From Mycobacteriales bacterium (GTDB lineage Bacteria > Actinomycetota > Actinomycetes > BP-191), in contig DASTMB010000087.1 of the NCBI GenBank assembly GCA_035714365.1, positions 1-55,388 of the forward strand: DNA of 55,388 nucleotides, in the 5' to 3' direction. A program made the translations under genes and the position numbers. This document shows, in pieces, positions 1 through 6,809 of this stretch (the first letter of the stretch is position 1; every line of letters begins with the position of its first letter). The notes below the pieces were generated by a model. It was not told the origin of the DNA and did not search any database. It worked only from the letters and a program-made list of their open reading frames with translations.

Positions 1-64
1 CGGGGTGTGCCGCTCGCGCGACTAAAGGCGCCCTAGGCGCCCCTAGCGCGAGCGGTACACCCCG
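1..64. repeat. Nested palindromic element, copy 1
   Basis: Two stems are nested here. The outer arms (1-19 and 46-64) pair over 19 positions with one G-U wobble on the plus-strand RNA. The inner arms GGCGCC (27-32 and 36-41) close a CTA loop. Between the stems lie CGACTAA on the left and CTAGCG on the right. Copies 1446-1505 and 44721-44806 share those single-stranded words but have entirely different arm sequences. It ends 16 bases past the stop of the minus-strand gene at 81-296, so a terminator role is possible. There is no U-tract. Confidence 0.75.
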
Positions 65-80
65 CCGGCGCAGAGGGCCG

Positions 81-296
81 TTACTGCGTCTGCGTGATCG
101 TCGCCGTCTGCTCGGCGTTCGCGTAGGCGACGGAGCCGTCCGAGAGGACGTTCGCGGCGACCGCGGCGTTGACCGGGGCGGCGACGTTCAGGTTCAGGAG
201 GGACATCGCCTCACGGTCCGGCAGCTCCTCGCCCGTCTCCTGGGCGAGCTCCTCGTCGGTGAGACCCTCGGTGAGGTCACGCGTCTCGTCAGACAC
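81..296 (-). CDS. Small peptide of the GEELPDREAMSL family, member 1
   Basis: A 71-residue acidic protein. It has three recognisable parts: an acidic N-terminus with LTDEEL, the shared block GEELPDREAMSL (residues about 22-33), and a C-terminal block with PVNAAVAANVLSDGS and AYANAEQ. It has no Cys, signal peptide or membrane segment. The GTG start at 296 is chosen because GGGAGG lies 8 bases upstream. It overlaps the stop of the preceding gene by 8 bases, so the two are probably translationally coupled. Last gene of a four-gene operon (948-81). The family is not one I can name. The acidic leader followed by a small-residue-rich tail resembles a modified-peptide precursor, or a self-assembling peptide, but that is inference. 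Confidence 0.8.
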   Translation of the reverse strand: MSDETRDLTEGLTDEELAQETGEELPDREAMSLLNLNVAAPVNAAVAANVLSDGSVAYANAEQTATITQTQ

Positions 297-522
297 TCGG
301 GGTACCTCCCAGCATGCCCTGGTCGATGTTCGCGTACTGGTCCGCGTCGGCGTACGCGACCGACCCGTCGGAGAGCACGTTCGCGGCGACGGCCGCGTTG
401 ACCGGCACGGCGAGGTTCGCGTTGATCAGCGACATCGCCTCGCGGTCGGGCAGCTCCTCGCCCGTCTCCTGCTGGATCTCCTCGTCGGTGAGGTCGATCT
501 GGTCCTTCGTCTCGTCAGCCAT
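289..522 (-). CDS. Small peptide of the GEELPDREAMSL family, member 2
   Basis: A 77-residue paralogue of the flanking small genes. The LTDEE start, GEELPDREAMSL block and PVNAAVAANVLSDGS block are nearly identical to those of its neighbours. The last residues differ (ADADQYANIDQGMLGG, then four more), so the C-terminal tip is the variable part. The ATG start at 522 has AGGAG 8 bases upstream. It lies 13 bases behind the previous gene (536-745) and overlaps the next (81-296). Function unknown. Near-identity of the N-terminal and central blocks with a divergent end is what tandem duplication of a peptide precursor would produce. Confidence 0.8.
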   Translation of the reverse strand: MADETKDQIDLTDEEIQQETGEELPDREAMSLINANLAVPVNAAVAANVLSDGSVAYADADQYANIDQGMLGGTPSV

Positions 523-535
523 GCTCAGGCTCCTG

Positions 536-745
536 TCAGGTGGTCTGGGTGATGGTGGCGGTCTGCTCGGCGTTGGCGTACGCCGTCGAGCCGTCGCTGA
601 GGACGTTGAGGGCGACGGCGGCGTTCACCGGCGCGGCGAGGTTCGCGTTGATCAGCGACATCGCCTCGCGGTCGGGCAGCTCCTCGCCGGACTCGCGGTC
701 GAGCTCCTCGTCGGTCAGCTCGTCGCGGACGTCGTTCTCGGCCAT
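536..745 (-). CDS. Small peptide of the GEELPDREAMSL family, member 3
   Basis: A 69-residue paralogue with LTDEEL, GEELPDREAMSL and PVNAAVALNVLSDGS, ending in EQTATITQTT, almost the same end as member 1. The ATG start at 745 is preceded by GAGGTG at good spacing. The start shares one base with the TGA of the upstream gene 745-948 (TGATG), indicating coupled translation. No modification enzyme, protease or transporter is visible beside it, although the window begins just past the operon and one could lie outside. Not assigned to any named family. Confidence 0.8.
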   Translation of the reverse strand: MAENDVRDELTDEELDRESGEELPDREAMSLINANLAAPVNAAVALNVLSDGSTAYANAEQTATITQTT

Positions 746-948
746 CAGGTGTCACCTCTCGTCGTCTCGCCGGCGCCGGTGCGCCGGGTCCGCGCGGAGT
801 GCTGGTCGGCGGTCGTCGTGCCCGTTACGGACACCGCCGACACCCGGCCGGAGCCGGTGTTGACGGCGACCGCCGCGTCGACGTCGACCGCGAGGTTCAG
901 GCCGTTGCCGGACCGGCGGACCGACCGCCGCACACGCCGCGTTGTCAT
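745..948 (-). CDS. Divergent small-peptide gene heading the operon
   Basis: A 67-residue protein whose centre (NLAVDVDAAVAVN) matches the NL(A/V)xPVNAAVAxN block of the three downstream paralogues. Its N-terminus is Arg-rich instead of acidic and it lacks GEELPDREAMSL. The ATG at 948 is chosen because the core similarity starts shortly after it and GGGGA lies about 10 bases upstream. A longer reading to 1077 would run antisense into the divergent ATPase gene. Its stop overlaps the next start (TGATG). It may be a diverged or degenerating member. That it is a real gene rests on the homologous block and the coupling. Confidence 0.6.
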   Translation of the reverse strand: MTTRRVRRSVRRSGNGLNLAVDVDAAVAVNTGSGRVSAVSVTGTTTADQHSARTRRTGAGETTRGDT

Positions 949-1015
949 GGCCGCTACGTCCCCGGCCGCCGTCTTACCCACCCGCCACCAATTGCTCGCG
1001 AACGGTGACACTGCA

Positions 1016-1027
1016 CCCGGTACCGGG
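1016..1027. promoter_or_regulatory. 12-bp palindrome between divergent genes
   Basis: CCCGGTACCGGG is a perfect palindrome in the 112-base gap between the divergent small-peptide operon (start 948) and the ATPase gene (start 1061). The position suits an operator serving one or both promoters. In G+C-rich DNA such a palindrome can occur by chance, and no second copy was seen. Confidence 0.25.
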
Positions 1028-1060
1028 ACTGAACAGGTCGAAAACGGACACGACCGGGGT

Positions 1061-1426
1061 ATGCACGAGTCGATCACCTTGCAGCCGGAGCCGAGCTCCG
1101 CGGGTGAGGCTCGTCATTTCGTCCAGACGCAGCTCCGCGACCGGGTCGGGGACGACGTCACCGAGGTGGCTGTTCTCTTGACGAGCGAGCTGGTGACGAA
1201 CGTCATCGTGCACGCGCGCACCCCGCTCCGGCTCGACGTCGACGTGGAGGCGGACGGGCTGCGGGTGGCGGTCGCGGACGACGCGCCGCGCAGCCCGACG
1301 CTGCGGCAGGCGCACGCCGCGCGGCTGACGGGGCGCGGCATGACGCTGGTCGACATGCTGGCCGCCCAGTGGGGCGTGGAGCCGACGCCGCCCGGCAAGA
1401 CGGTCTGGTTCGAGCTGCCCGCTTGA
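1061..1426 (+). CDS. RsbW-like ATP-binding (HATPase_c_2) regulator
   Basis: A 121-residue single-domain GHKL ATPase of the anti-sigma/serine kinase type common in actinobacteria. The N-box is ELVTNVIVHA (residues about 43-52), the G1 box VADDAP and the G2 region TGRGMTLVDMLAAQWGV. The length fits a stand-alone RsbW/SpoIIAB-like domain. Such proteins usually sequester a sigma factor or switch an anti-anti-sigma by phosphorylation, but no partner gene is adjacent. The ATG at 1061 is chosen because homology starts soon after it. The ribosome-binding site is poor (CGGGGT directly before it), so a start a few codons upstream is possible. Divergent from the small-peptide operon and followed by a nested palindrome. 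Confidence 0.75.
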   Translation: MHESITLQPEPSSAGEARHFVQTQLRDRVGDDVTEVAVLLTSELVTNVIVHARTPLRLDVDVEADGLRVAVADDAPRSPTLRQAHAARLTGRGMTLVDMLAAQWGVEPTPPGKTVWFELPA

Positions 1427-1445
1427 GGCTGCTGGTCGCCGCGGC

Positions 1446-1505
1446 GCAGGGCTCCCGCTAGTTCCGCGCCGCTGCGCGGCGCTCCCTTAGTCGCGGGAGC
1501 CCTGC
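1446..1505. repeat. Nested palindromic element, copy 2
   Basis: The outer arms (1446-1458 and 1493-1505) form a perfect 13-bp stem. The inner arms GCGCCGC/GCGGCGC (1466-1472, 1476-1482) close a TGC loop. Read on the minus strand, the bases between the stems are CGACTAAGGGA and GGAACTAGCGGGA, identical to those in copy 3 at 44745-44755 and 44775-44787. It lies 19 bases after the ATPase stop and before recQ. It may terminate transcription, but there is no T-run after either arm. Confidence 0.75.
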
Positions 1506-1599
1506 CCCGCACCGCCCCGCCTTCCTCCGTGCGTGCGTGAACCGCCTTCTCTTGGGGTACTTCGTTCGGCACCCGCCTCTAGGAAGGCCGCGAACACAC

Positions 1600-3228
1600 G
1601 TGCCCGCTTCCCGTCTGCCGTCGGACGTCGATGACCTCGTACGGGAGGTGTTCGGCTTCCCGTCGCTGCGTCCGGGGCAGCGCAGCGCGATCGAGTCGGT
1701 GCTCGCCGGGCGGGACACGCTCGCGGTGCTGCCGACCGGCTCGGGGAAGTCGGCGATCTACCAGGTGGCCGGGCTGCTCACCGACGGGCCGACGGTCATC
1801 GTGTCGCCGCTCATCGCGTTGCAGCGGGACCAGGTCGCCGCGATCCGCGAGCTCGGCGTCGCCGGCGTCGCCGCCGCCAACTCGCACGTCGGCGTCGTGG
1901 CGCGGCGGGAGGCGTTCGGGGGGCTGATCGACGGGACCGTGGAGTTCCTCTTCGTCGCGCCGGAGCAGCTCGCCACGCCCGAGGTCGTGCGCGACATCGC
2001 CGCCGCCAAGCCGTCGTTGTTCGTCGTCGACGAGGCGCACTGCGTCAGCGCGTGGGGGCACGACTTCCGCCCCGACTACCTGCGGCTCGGCGGCGTCATC
2101 GAGGCGCTCGGCCACCCGACCGTGCTGGCGCTGACGGCCACGGCGTCGCCGCCGGTGCGCGAGGAGCTGGTCGGCCGCCTCGGCATGAACGACCCGGCCG
2201 TCGTGGTGCGCGGGTTCGACCGGCCGAACATCTGGCTCGACGTCGAGACGTTCACCTCCGAGGAGGCGAAGCGCGAGGCGCTGATCCTGCGCGCCGCCGG
2301 CGAGCTCAAGCCCGGCATCGTCTACGCCGCCACCCGCAAGCGCGCCGAGGAGCTCGCCGCCGCCATCGCCGAGATCGGGCTGACGGCCGGCGCGTACCAC
2401 GCCGGCATGAACGCCACCCAGCGCCGCCAGGTGCAGGACGCGTTCGTCGAGGACCGGCTCGACGTCGTCGTCGCGACCACGGCGTTCGGCATGGGCATCG
2501 ACAAGCCGAACGTGCGCTTCGTCCTGCACTACGACGTGCCCGACTCGCTCGACTCGTACTACCAGGAGGTCGGGCGCGCCGGGCGGGACGGGCTGCGTTC
2601 GGAGGCGGTCCTCTACTACCGGCAGGAGGACCTCGGGCTGCGGCGGTTCTTCGCCGCCGGGTCCGTCGCGGTCGACCCGCTGACCCGCGTCGCGCGGCTG
2701 CTCGAGGCCGTCGACCACGGCCCCATCGACCTCGGCGAGCTGCGGAAGGTCGCGCGGCTGTCGTCGTCGCGGCTGTCCGCCGTGCTCGGGCAGCTCACCC
2801 ACGGCGGCTTCGTCCGCGTCGACCCGACCGGCTCGCTGGAGCTGCTGCCGGACCGGCCGACCGTCGAGGAGGTCGTCGCCGCCGCCGAGCGCGAGGCGGA
2901 GACCCGCAAGACGCTGGACCAGTCGCGCGTCGACATGATCCGCGCCTACGCCGAGAGCGCCGGGTGCCGCGGCCGCCTGCTGCTGTCGTACTTCGGGGAG
3001 CAGACCGACGAGTCGTGCGGCCACTGCGACCGCTGCACGGCTGGCGTGGACGTCGACGTGTTCAGCGGGCCGTACCCGGTGAACACCCGCGTCGCGCACG
3101 CCGAGTGGGGGTCCGGCCAGGTGCTGCGCTACGAGGAGGACAAGGTGGTCGTGCTCTTCGACACCGTCGGCTACAAGACGCTCTCCGTGCGTGCCGTGGT
3201 GGAGCGCAACCTGCTCCAGGCCTGCTGA
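1600..3228 (+). CDS. recQ: ATP-dependent DNA helicase RecQ
   Basis: A superfamily 2 3'-5' helicase for recombination and fork repair, 542 residues from the GTG at 1600. It shows RecQ motif 0 (FGFPSLRPGQ), Walker A (PTGSGKSAIYQ), DEAH with VSAWGHDFRP, motif V-VI (GMGIDKPNVRFVLH, EVGRAGRDG), and the Cys zinc site CRGRLL...CGHCDRC near residue 475. The HRDC domain of E. coli RecQ is absent. A short AEWGSGQV-type tail replaces it, as is usual in actinobacteria. GTG 1600 is preferred because AGGAAGG lies 12 bases upstream and homology begins just after it. GTG 1537 is an alternative. Its TGA overlaps the next ATG (TGATG), so it is co-translated with the flavoprotein gene. Confidence 0.93.
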   Translation: MPASRLPSDVDDLVREVFGFPSLRPGQRSAIESVLAGRDTLAVLPTGSGKSAIYQVAGLLTDGPTVIVSPLIALQRDQVAAIRELGVAGVAAANSHVGVVARREAFGGLIDGTVEFLFVAPEQLATPEVVRDIAAAKPSLFVVDEAHCVSAWGHDFRPDYLRLGGVIEALGHPTVLALTATASPPVREELVGRLGMNDPAVVVRGFDRPNIWLDVETFTSEEAKREALILRAAGELKPGIVYAATRKRAEELAAAIAEIGLTAGAYHAGMNATQRRQVQDAFVEDRLDVVVATTAFGMGIDKPNVRFVLHYDVPDSLDSYYQEVGRAGRDGLRSEAVLYYRQEDLGLRRFFAAGSVAVDPLTRVARLLEAVDHGPIDLGELRKVARLSSSRLSAVLGQLTHGGFVRVDPTGSLELLPDRPTVEEVVAAAEREAETRKTLDQSRVDMIRAYAESAGCRGRLLLSYFGEQTDESCGHCDRCTAGVDVDVFSGPYPVNTRVAHAEWGSGQVLRYEEDKVVVLFDTVGYKTLSVRAVVERNLLQAC

Positions 3229-4169
3229 TGTACGACGCCATCGTCGTCGGCGGCGGGCCGGCCGGGATCACCGCGACGACGTGGCTCGCGCGCTACCGCC
3301 GGCGCGTGCTCATGGTCGACGGCGGCGAGCACCGCAACCGCTGGGTGGAGCAGTCGCACGGCTACTTCTCCCGCGACCCCGCCTCGCCGCGCGCGCTGCT
3401 GGAGGAGGCGTGCGCGCAACTCGGCGCGTACCCGTACGCCGAACGCCTCTCCGGCACCGTCACCGCCGCGCGCCGCTCCGGCGACGGCTTCGCCGTCACG
3501 GTCGACGGCGAGGAGCACGAGGCGTTGCGGCTGGTGCTCTGCACCGGCGTCGAGGACGAGTTCCCGGAGGTCGACGGGTTCTTCGACCACTACGGCGCGA
3601 GCGTGTTCCACTGCCCCACCTGCGACGGCTACGAGGCGCAGGGGCGCGACGTCGTCGTGCTCGGGTGGAACGAGTACGTGGCGGCGTTCGCGGTGACGTT
3701 GCTCGACTGGGCGGCGACGGTGCTCGTCGTCACCGACGGCCGCCGCTTCCCCGGCGACGAGGGCGACCGCGTCACGCTCGCGTCGTTCGGGATCCACGTC
3801 GTGGAGGACGTGGCCGAGTCGTTCGTGGGGACGCGCGGCGACCTGCGCGGCGTGCGGCTGCGGACGCTCGGCGAGGTGCCGTGCGGGCTGGTGTTCTTCA
3901 CCGTCGCGCACCGGCCGCGGACCACGCTCGCCGCGCAGCTCGGCGTCGAGACGTCCCCCGAGGGTTGTGTCCTCGTGGACGAGAACGGCGAGACGAACGT
4001 CCCCGGCGTCTACGCCGCGGGCGACCTGACCCCGGGCATGCAGCTCGTGCAGGTCGCCGCGGCGAAGGGCGCGGTCGCCGGGATCAGCGCCGCGCAGTCG
4101 TTGCGCGGGACCCGGGGAGCGCCGGCGAGCCCGCCGCCGGCGCCCGACCCCGAGGTCGTCGCGCCCTAG
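3228..4169 (+). CDS. Thioredoxin-reductase-like NAD(P)/FAD oxidoreductase
   Basis: A 313-residue two-dinucleotide-domain flavoprotein. FAD-binding GGGPAGITATT is at residues 8-18. The redox pair CPTCDGYE (around residues 129-136) is the thioredoxin reductase-type CxxC. A degenerate NAD(P) site (VVLGWNEY) follows in place of GxGxxA, and the FAD-closing VPGVYAAGDLT is near the end. The Pro-rich C-terminus is probably disordered. The degenerate pyridine-nucleotide motif and the absence of a thioredoxin gene nearby argue for a TrxR-like relative of unknown acceptor rather than TrxB itself. The ATG overlaps the recQ stop by one base. Confidence 0.82.
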   Translation: MYDAIVVGGGPAGITATTWLARYRRRVLMVDGGEHRNRWVEQSHGYFSRDPASPRALLEEACAQLGAYPYAERLSGTVTAARRSGDGFAVTVDGEEHEALRLVLCTGVEDEFPEVDGFFDHYGASVFHCPTCDGYEAQGRDVVVLGWNEYVAAFAVTLLDWAATVLVVTDGRRFPGDEGDRVTLASFGIHVVEDVAESFVGTRGDLRGVRLRTLGEVPCGLVFFTVAHRPRTTLAAQLGVETSPEGCVLVDENGETNVPGVYAAGDLTPGMQLVQVAAAKGAVAGISAAQSLRGTRGAPASPPPAPDPEVVAP

Positions 4170-4171
4170 TC

Positions 4172-4729
4172 CTACTTGCCGGGCGTGTAGCGGCGGAGGA
4201 CGCCGCGGGCGACCTCCTTGGGGCGCTGCTGCTCGCCCATCAGCGCGTTCATGCCGAGCAGCGAACCGGTCAGCGCGGGGATCACCCACTGCAGCGCCTT
4301 GAGCTGCTGCTGCGCCTTCGCCACGTCCTCCGGCGTCGACGGCAGCGGCTCGGTGCCGCCCGCGACCGGGACGTCGCCGGCGTTCATCACCTTCTGGCCG
4401 AGGGTGCGCGAGTACGCGGTCGCGCCGAGCGCCGCGGCGGTGAGCCCGGCCTTGACGAACGACGTCGTCGCGACGCCCTTCTGGTCCTTCAGGCGCTTCT
4501 TGTTCGCGCGGGTCAGCTCCAGCGCGCCGACGACGTGCGCGCCGATCGCGGCGAGGTTGACGGGCGTCCAGCGGGCCCACCCGGCGTTGGCGACGCGCGC
4601 GCGCTGGGTCGGGCTGTCGACGTCGGCGGCGGCGCCGTTGACGCCGACGGCGCCCATGAGCGAGCCGCCGAACCAGGCGGCGAGACCGACGTCGTGCATG
4701 GTGCGGGACAGCGTCTCGGTACGGGACAT
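4172..4729 (-). CDS. Conserved membrane-associated protein of unknown function
   Basis: A 185-residue protein. The N-terminal half has Gly/Ala-rich hydrophobic stretches (AAWFGGSLMGAVGVNGAAA near residue 18, LAAIGAHVVGALEL near 60, AGLTAAALGATAY near 93, WVIPALTGSLLGMNALMG near 148), suggesting three or four short membrane-embedded helices. The C-terminus is basic. The ATG at 4729 has GGAGG 4 bases upstream. It runs convergent with the flavoprotein gene, 2 bases between stops. I do not recognise the family beyond a typical actinobacterial conserved hypothetical. Confidence 0.75.
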   Translation of the reverse strand: MSRTETLSRTMHDVGLAAWFGGSLMGAVGVNGAAADVDSPTQRARVANAGWARWTPVNLAAIGAHVVGALELTRANKKRLKDQKGVATTSFVKAGLTAAALGATAYSRTLGQKVMNAGDVPVAGGTEPLPSTPEDVAKAQQQLKALQWVIPALTGSLLGMNALMGEQQRPKEVARGVLRRYTPGK

Positions 4730-4845
4730 GGTGCCTCCACGGCTGTTTTACGGTGTTCTGTCGCGCTACCCGCTCAGGGCGTTCGCAACCGGAGGCTCGG
4801 CACGCGCGGCGCCGGTCTGCGACGATCAGGGCCGAGGAGGTGGCC

Positions 4846-5322
4846 GTGGCCGACTTCGCCGTCGTGGTCTCGCGCGTCGAGGGCCTGTGGGAGGCCGAGC
4901 TGCTGCCCGAGCGGCTCGTGGAGGACTTCCCCGGCCTGCTCGCCGCGCTCCGCCAGCAGGTGCCCGGCGACGGTGGCGTCATCGGGCTCGTCAACGTCGC
5001 CGACGAGTTCTTCGTCGCCGTCCGCGTCGTCGGCCAGGAGACGCGGGTGCTGCTCTCCGACGTCACCGCCGCCGTCGCGTGGGACCTCGCCGCCGAGGTC
5101 GTCGACTGGCTCGGCATCGAACGCCCCGGCGACGACGACCTCGACGACGTCTGGCCCGCCGGCGACCTGTCGATCTTCAGCGACCTCGGCCTGGACGAGA
5201 TGGAGCTCGGAGCCCTGCTGTCCGACCTCGACGCGTACGCCGACGAGACGTTGCTGCTGCTGGCCCGGCGGCTCGGCTTCGCCGACGCGTACGAACGCGT
5301 CGTGGAGCCGGTGTTCCACTAG
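4846..5322 (+). CDS. Putative tRNA adenosine deaminase-associated protein, copy 1
   Basis: A 158-residue acidic protein resembling the family annotated as tRNA adenosine deaminase-associated. Its halves carry FAVVVSRVEGLWEAELLP, DEFFVAVRVVG and VLLSDVTAAVAWDLA. These features recur in the neighbouring gene 5361-5849, so the two are probably paralogues. GTG 4846 is chosen because GAGGAGG lies just upstream. The gene leads a short run (this gene, its paralogue, tadA) that in other actinobacteria also ends in tadA. The biochemical role is not known to me. Genomic linkage to tadA is the main clue. Confidence 0.75.
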   Translation: MADFAVVVSRVEGLWEAELLPERLVEDFPGLLAALRQQVPGDGGVIGLVNVADEFFVAVRVVGQETRVLLSDVTAAVAWDLAAEVVDWLGIERPGDDDLDDVWPAGDLSIFSDLGLDEMELGALLSDLDAYADETLLLLARRLGFADAYERVVEPVFH

Positions 5323-5360
5323 CATCGGAAGCCCTTCGACCCCCTGCCGGAGCGTTCCAC

Positions 5361-5849
5361 GTGCCGTACTTCGCCGCCGCCCTCGCGCAGTCGCCCGACG
5401 GCTGGACCGGGACCGCCGTCGACATGGAGAACGTCGAGGACCTCGACTCCCTGGTCGAGCTGCTGCGCGACCTCGCCGACGGCGGCACCGCGCTGTTCTT
5501 CCTCGAGGAGGACGACGAGTACCTCGCCATCGTGCGCGTCGACGGCGACGGCGAGCCGCGGACGTTCATCTCCGACGACCGGGCCGTCGGCCTCTCGCCG
5601 CTCGCCGCCGTCGTCATGGAGGACCTCGCCCCGCCGCCCGAGGCCGAGCCCGATGAGGACGACGACGACGGCGTCCGCCCCGACGCCGAGGTCGCCGGCG
5701 ACGAGGAGATCGTCGCGTCGTACGGCGTGCCCGGGTCCGCGCTCGTCGCGCTCTGCGCCACCGAGGGGATGCTGCCCGCCGACGTCATCACCGCCGTCTG
5801 CGAGAAGGCCGGCTGCGCCGACGCCCTCGACGAGCTGCGCGAGAGCTGA
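5361..5849 (+). CDS. Putative tRNA adenosine deaminase-associated protein, copy 2
   Basis: 162 residues. It shares the plan of the previous gene: an opening YFAAALAQSPDGWTG strand, an acidic LEEDDEYLAIVRVDG segment, a FISDD motif corresponding to the LLSD of copy 1, and a C-terminal helical part (ASYGVPGSALVALCATEGM). A strongly acidic DEDDDDG linker separates the halves. The GTG at 5361 follows GGAGCG. It ends 7 bases before the tadA start, so it is almost certainly co-transcribed with it. Two related copies before tadA is more than expected. Confidence 0.75.
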   Translation: MPYFAAALAQSPDGWTGTAVDMENVEDLDSLVELLRDLADGGTALFFLEEDDEYLAIVRVDGDGEPRTFISDDRAVGLSPLAAVVMEDLAPPPEAEPDEDDDDGVRPDAEVAGDEEIVASYGVPGSALVALCATEGMLPADVITAVCEKAGCADALDELRES

Positions 5850-5856
5850 CCGCTCC

Positions 5857-6342
5857 GTGGCGCCGTACGGGGCGGCGTCCGCCGCCGAGGTCGGCTGGAT
5901 GCGCCAGGCGCTTGCTTCGGCAGCCGCCGCTCTCGGGCACGACGACGTTCCCGTGGGCGCCGTCGTCGTCTCGCCGACCGGCGAGGTCGTCGGGCGCGGC
6001 CGCAACGAGCGCGAGCTGCGCGGCGACCCGACCGCCCACGCCGAGGTGCTCGCGTTGCGCGAAGCCTCACTCGTGACGGGGTCCTGGCGGCTCACCGGAT
6101 GCACGCTGGTGGTGACGTTGGAGCCGTGCACGATGTGCGCCGGCGCTGTCGTGCTGTCGCGAGTGGACCGGCTTGTTTTTGGCGCGCTCGACCCCAAGGC
6201 CGGTGCGGTCGGGTCGTTGTGGGACGTCGTGCGGGACCCAAGGCTCAACCACCGGGTGTCCGTCGTCGGCGGCGTGCTGGCGGAGGAGTGCGGTGAGCTG
6301 CTGCGGTCGTTCTTCGGACCGCATCGCGGACTGCCCGCCTGA
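5857..6342 (+). CDS. tadA: tRNA-specific adenosine deaminase TadA
   Basis: Converts the wobble adenosine A34 of tRNA-Arg(ACG) to inosine. 161 residues of the zinc cytidine/deoxycytidylate deaminase fold. The zinc ligand and proton-shuttling glutamate are in TAHAEVLAL (residues about 50-58) and the other two ligands in LEPCTMCAGAVVLSRV. The DPKAGAVGSL and GVLAEECGELLRSFF segments are typical of TadA. The GTG at 5857 follows the previous stop by 7 bases. An internal ATG (GWMRQAL) is a possible shorter start. tRNA-Ser(CGA) follows 18 bases after the stop. Confidence 0.93.
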   Translation: MAPYGAASAAEVGWMRQALASAAAALGHDDVPVGAVVVSPTGEVVGRGRNERELRGDPTAHAEVLALREASLVTGSWRLTGCTLVVTLEPCTMCAGAVVLSRVDRLVFGALDPKAGAVGSLWDVVRDPRLNHRVSVVGGVLAEECGELLRSFFGPHRGLPA

Positions 6343-6360
6343 CCCGGTAGGCTCCCCGGC

Positions 6361-6450
6361 GGTGGAGTCGCGTAGTGGCCGAGCGCGCACGCCTCGAAAG
6401 CGTGTGACGGTGCAAGCCGTCCGTGGGTTCAAATCCCACCTCCACCGCCA
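6361..6450 (+). tRNA. tRNA-Ser(CGA)
   Basis: 90 bases including an encoded CCA. Acceptor GGTGGAG pairs with CTCCACC. The anticodon loop CTCGAAA on a GCACGC/GCGTGT-type stem reads CGA. There is a long class II variable arm and a T-arm GTGGG-TTCAAAT-CCCAC. The 3' end borders a compositionally different accessory patch, as is common where mobile DNA has used a tRNA as a target. Confidence 0.97.
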
Positions 6451-6478
6451 ACGCTGTTCGTCCGTCAGCACATGCACT

Positions 6479-6496
6479 TTCGAACATATGTTCGAA
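6479..6496. promoter_or_regulatory. Perfect LexA-type SOS box
   Basis: TTCGAACATATGTTCGAA is an 18-bp perfect palindrome matching the actinobacterial/mycobacterial LexA consensus TCGAAC-N4-GTTCGA exactly. It lies 29 bases after tRNA-Ser in the accessory patch. A partial second repeat (AATATGTTTCGAGAAC) follows directly. The possible target is the small open frame at 6501 or the regulator at 6806. The match is seen; LexA control is inferred from the known consensus. Confidence 0.7.
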
Positions 6497-6500
6497 AAAT

Positions 6501-6761
6501 ATGTTTCGAGAACTGGCCGCTCAACCGAAGGCTCGGCGCGCCGTCCGCAACCAGCCGAGTTCGGCTGATACAACGGACGCGGTCCGGCCGAAAGCAGCAG
6601 CCGCCTCTTTCGCGGAATTGACTGCTGGGAGAGCCGCGCGTGGCGTACGCAACCGCGCGGTGCCAGACCTGCAACACGCTGGGGCCGCTTCTGGATTGGA
6701 CGCCGGGGGCGGCCCTAGTGCTGTGCCGACTCTTGCCTACATCACAGGCGTTGTCAACTAG
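6501..6761 (+). CDS. Weak small hypothetical frame downstream of the SOS box
   Basis: An 86-codon frame starting at the ATG 5 bases after the SOS palindrome. The product is Ala/Arg-rich without a recognisable domain, and there is no ribosome-binding site. If expressed it would have to be leaderless, which actinobacteria do use. The codon pattern is not convincingly coding. It may simply be non-coding junction DNA of the accessory patch. It is included because the 6451-6805 stretch otherwise holds only the SOS box and the repeats before the next gene. Confidence 0.2.
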   Translation: MFRELAAQPKARRAVRNQPSSADTTDAVRPKAAAASFAELTAGRAARGVRNRAVPDLQHAGAASGLDAGGGPSAVPTLAYITGVVN

Positions 6762-6809
6762 TTGCGCAACTTCTTGGCAACAGGCGTATTGACGGAGTCA
6801 ACTAATTGC
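6753..6809. promoter_or_regulatory. Direct and palindromic repeats overlapping the next start codon
   Basis: GTCAACTAGTTGC (6753-6765) recurs as GTCAACTAATTGC (6797-6809) with one change. The first copy contains the palindrome CAACTAGTTG and overlaps a second palindrome, GTTGCGCAAC (6761-6770). The second copy covers the TTG start codon of the following HTH gene. This is the arrangement expected for an autoregulated repressor or excisionase that blocks its own promoter and translation start. Confidence 0.5.

Noticed and set aside
745-1077. Longer reading of the first small-peptide gene from 1077
   Set aside because: It would run antisense into the divergent ATPase gene, and the added residues have no similarity to the paralogues. 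The start at 948 fits the core and spacing.
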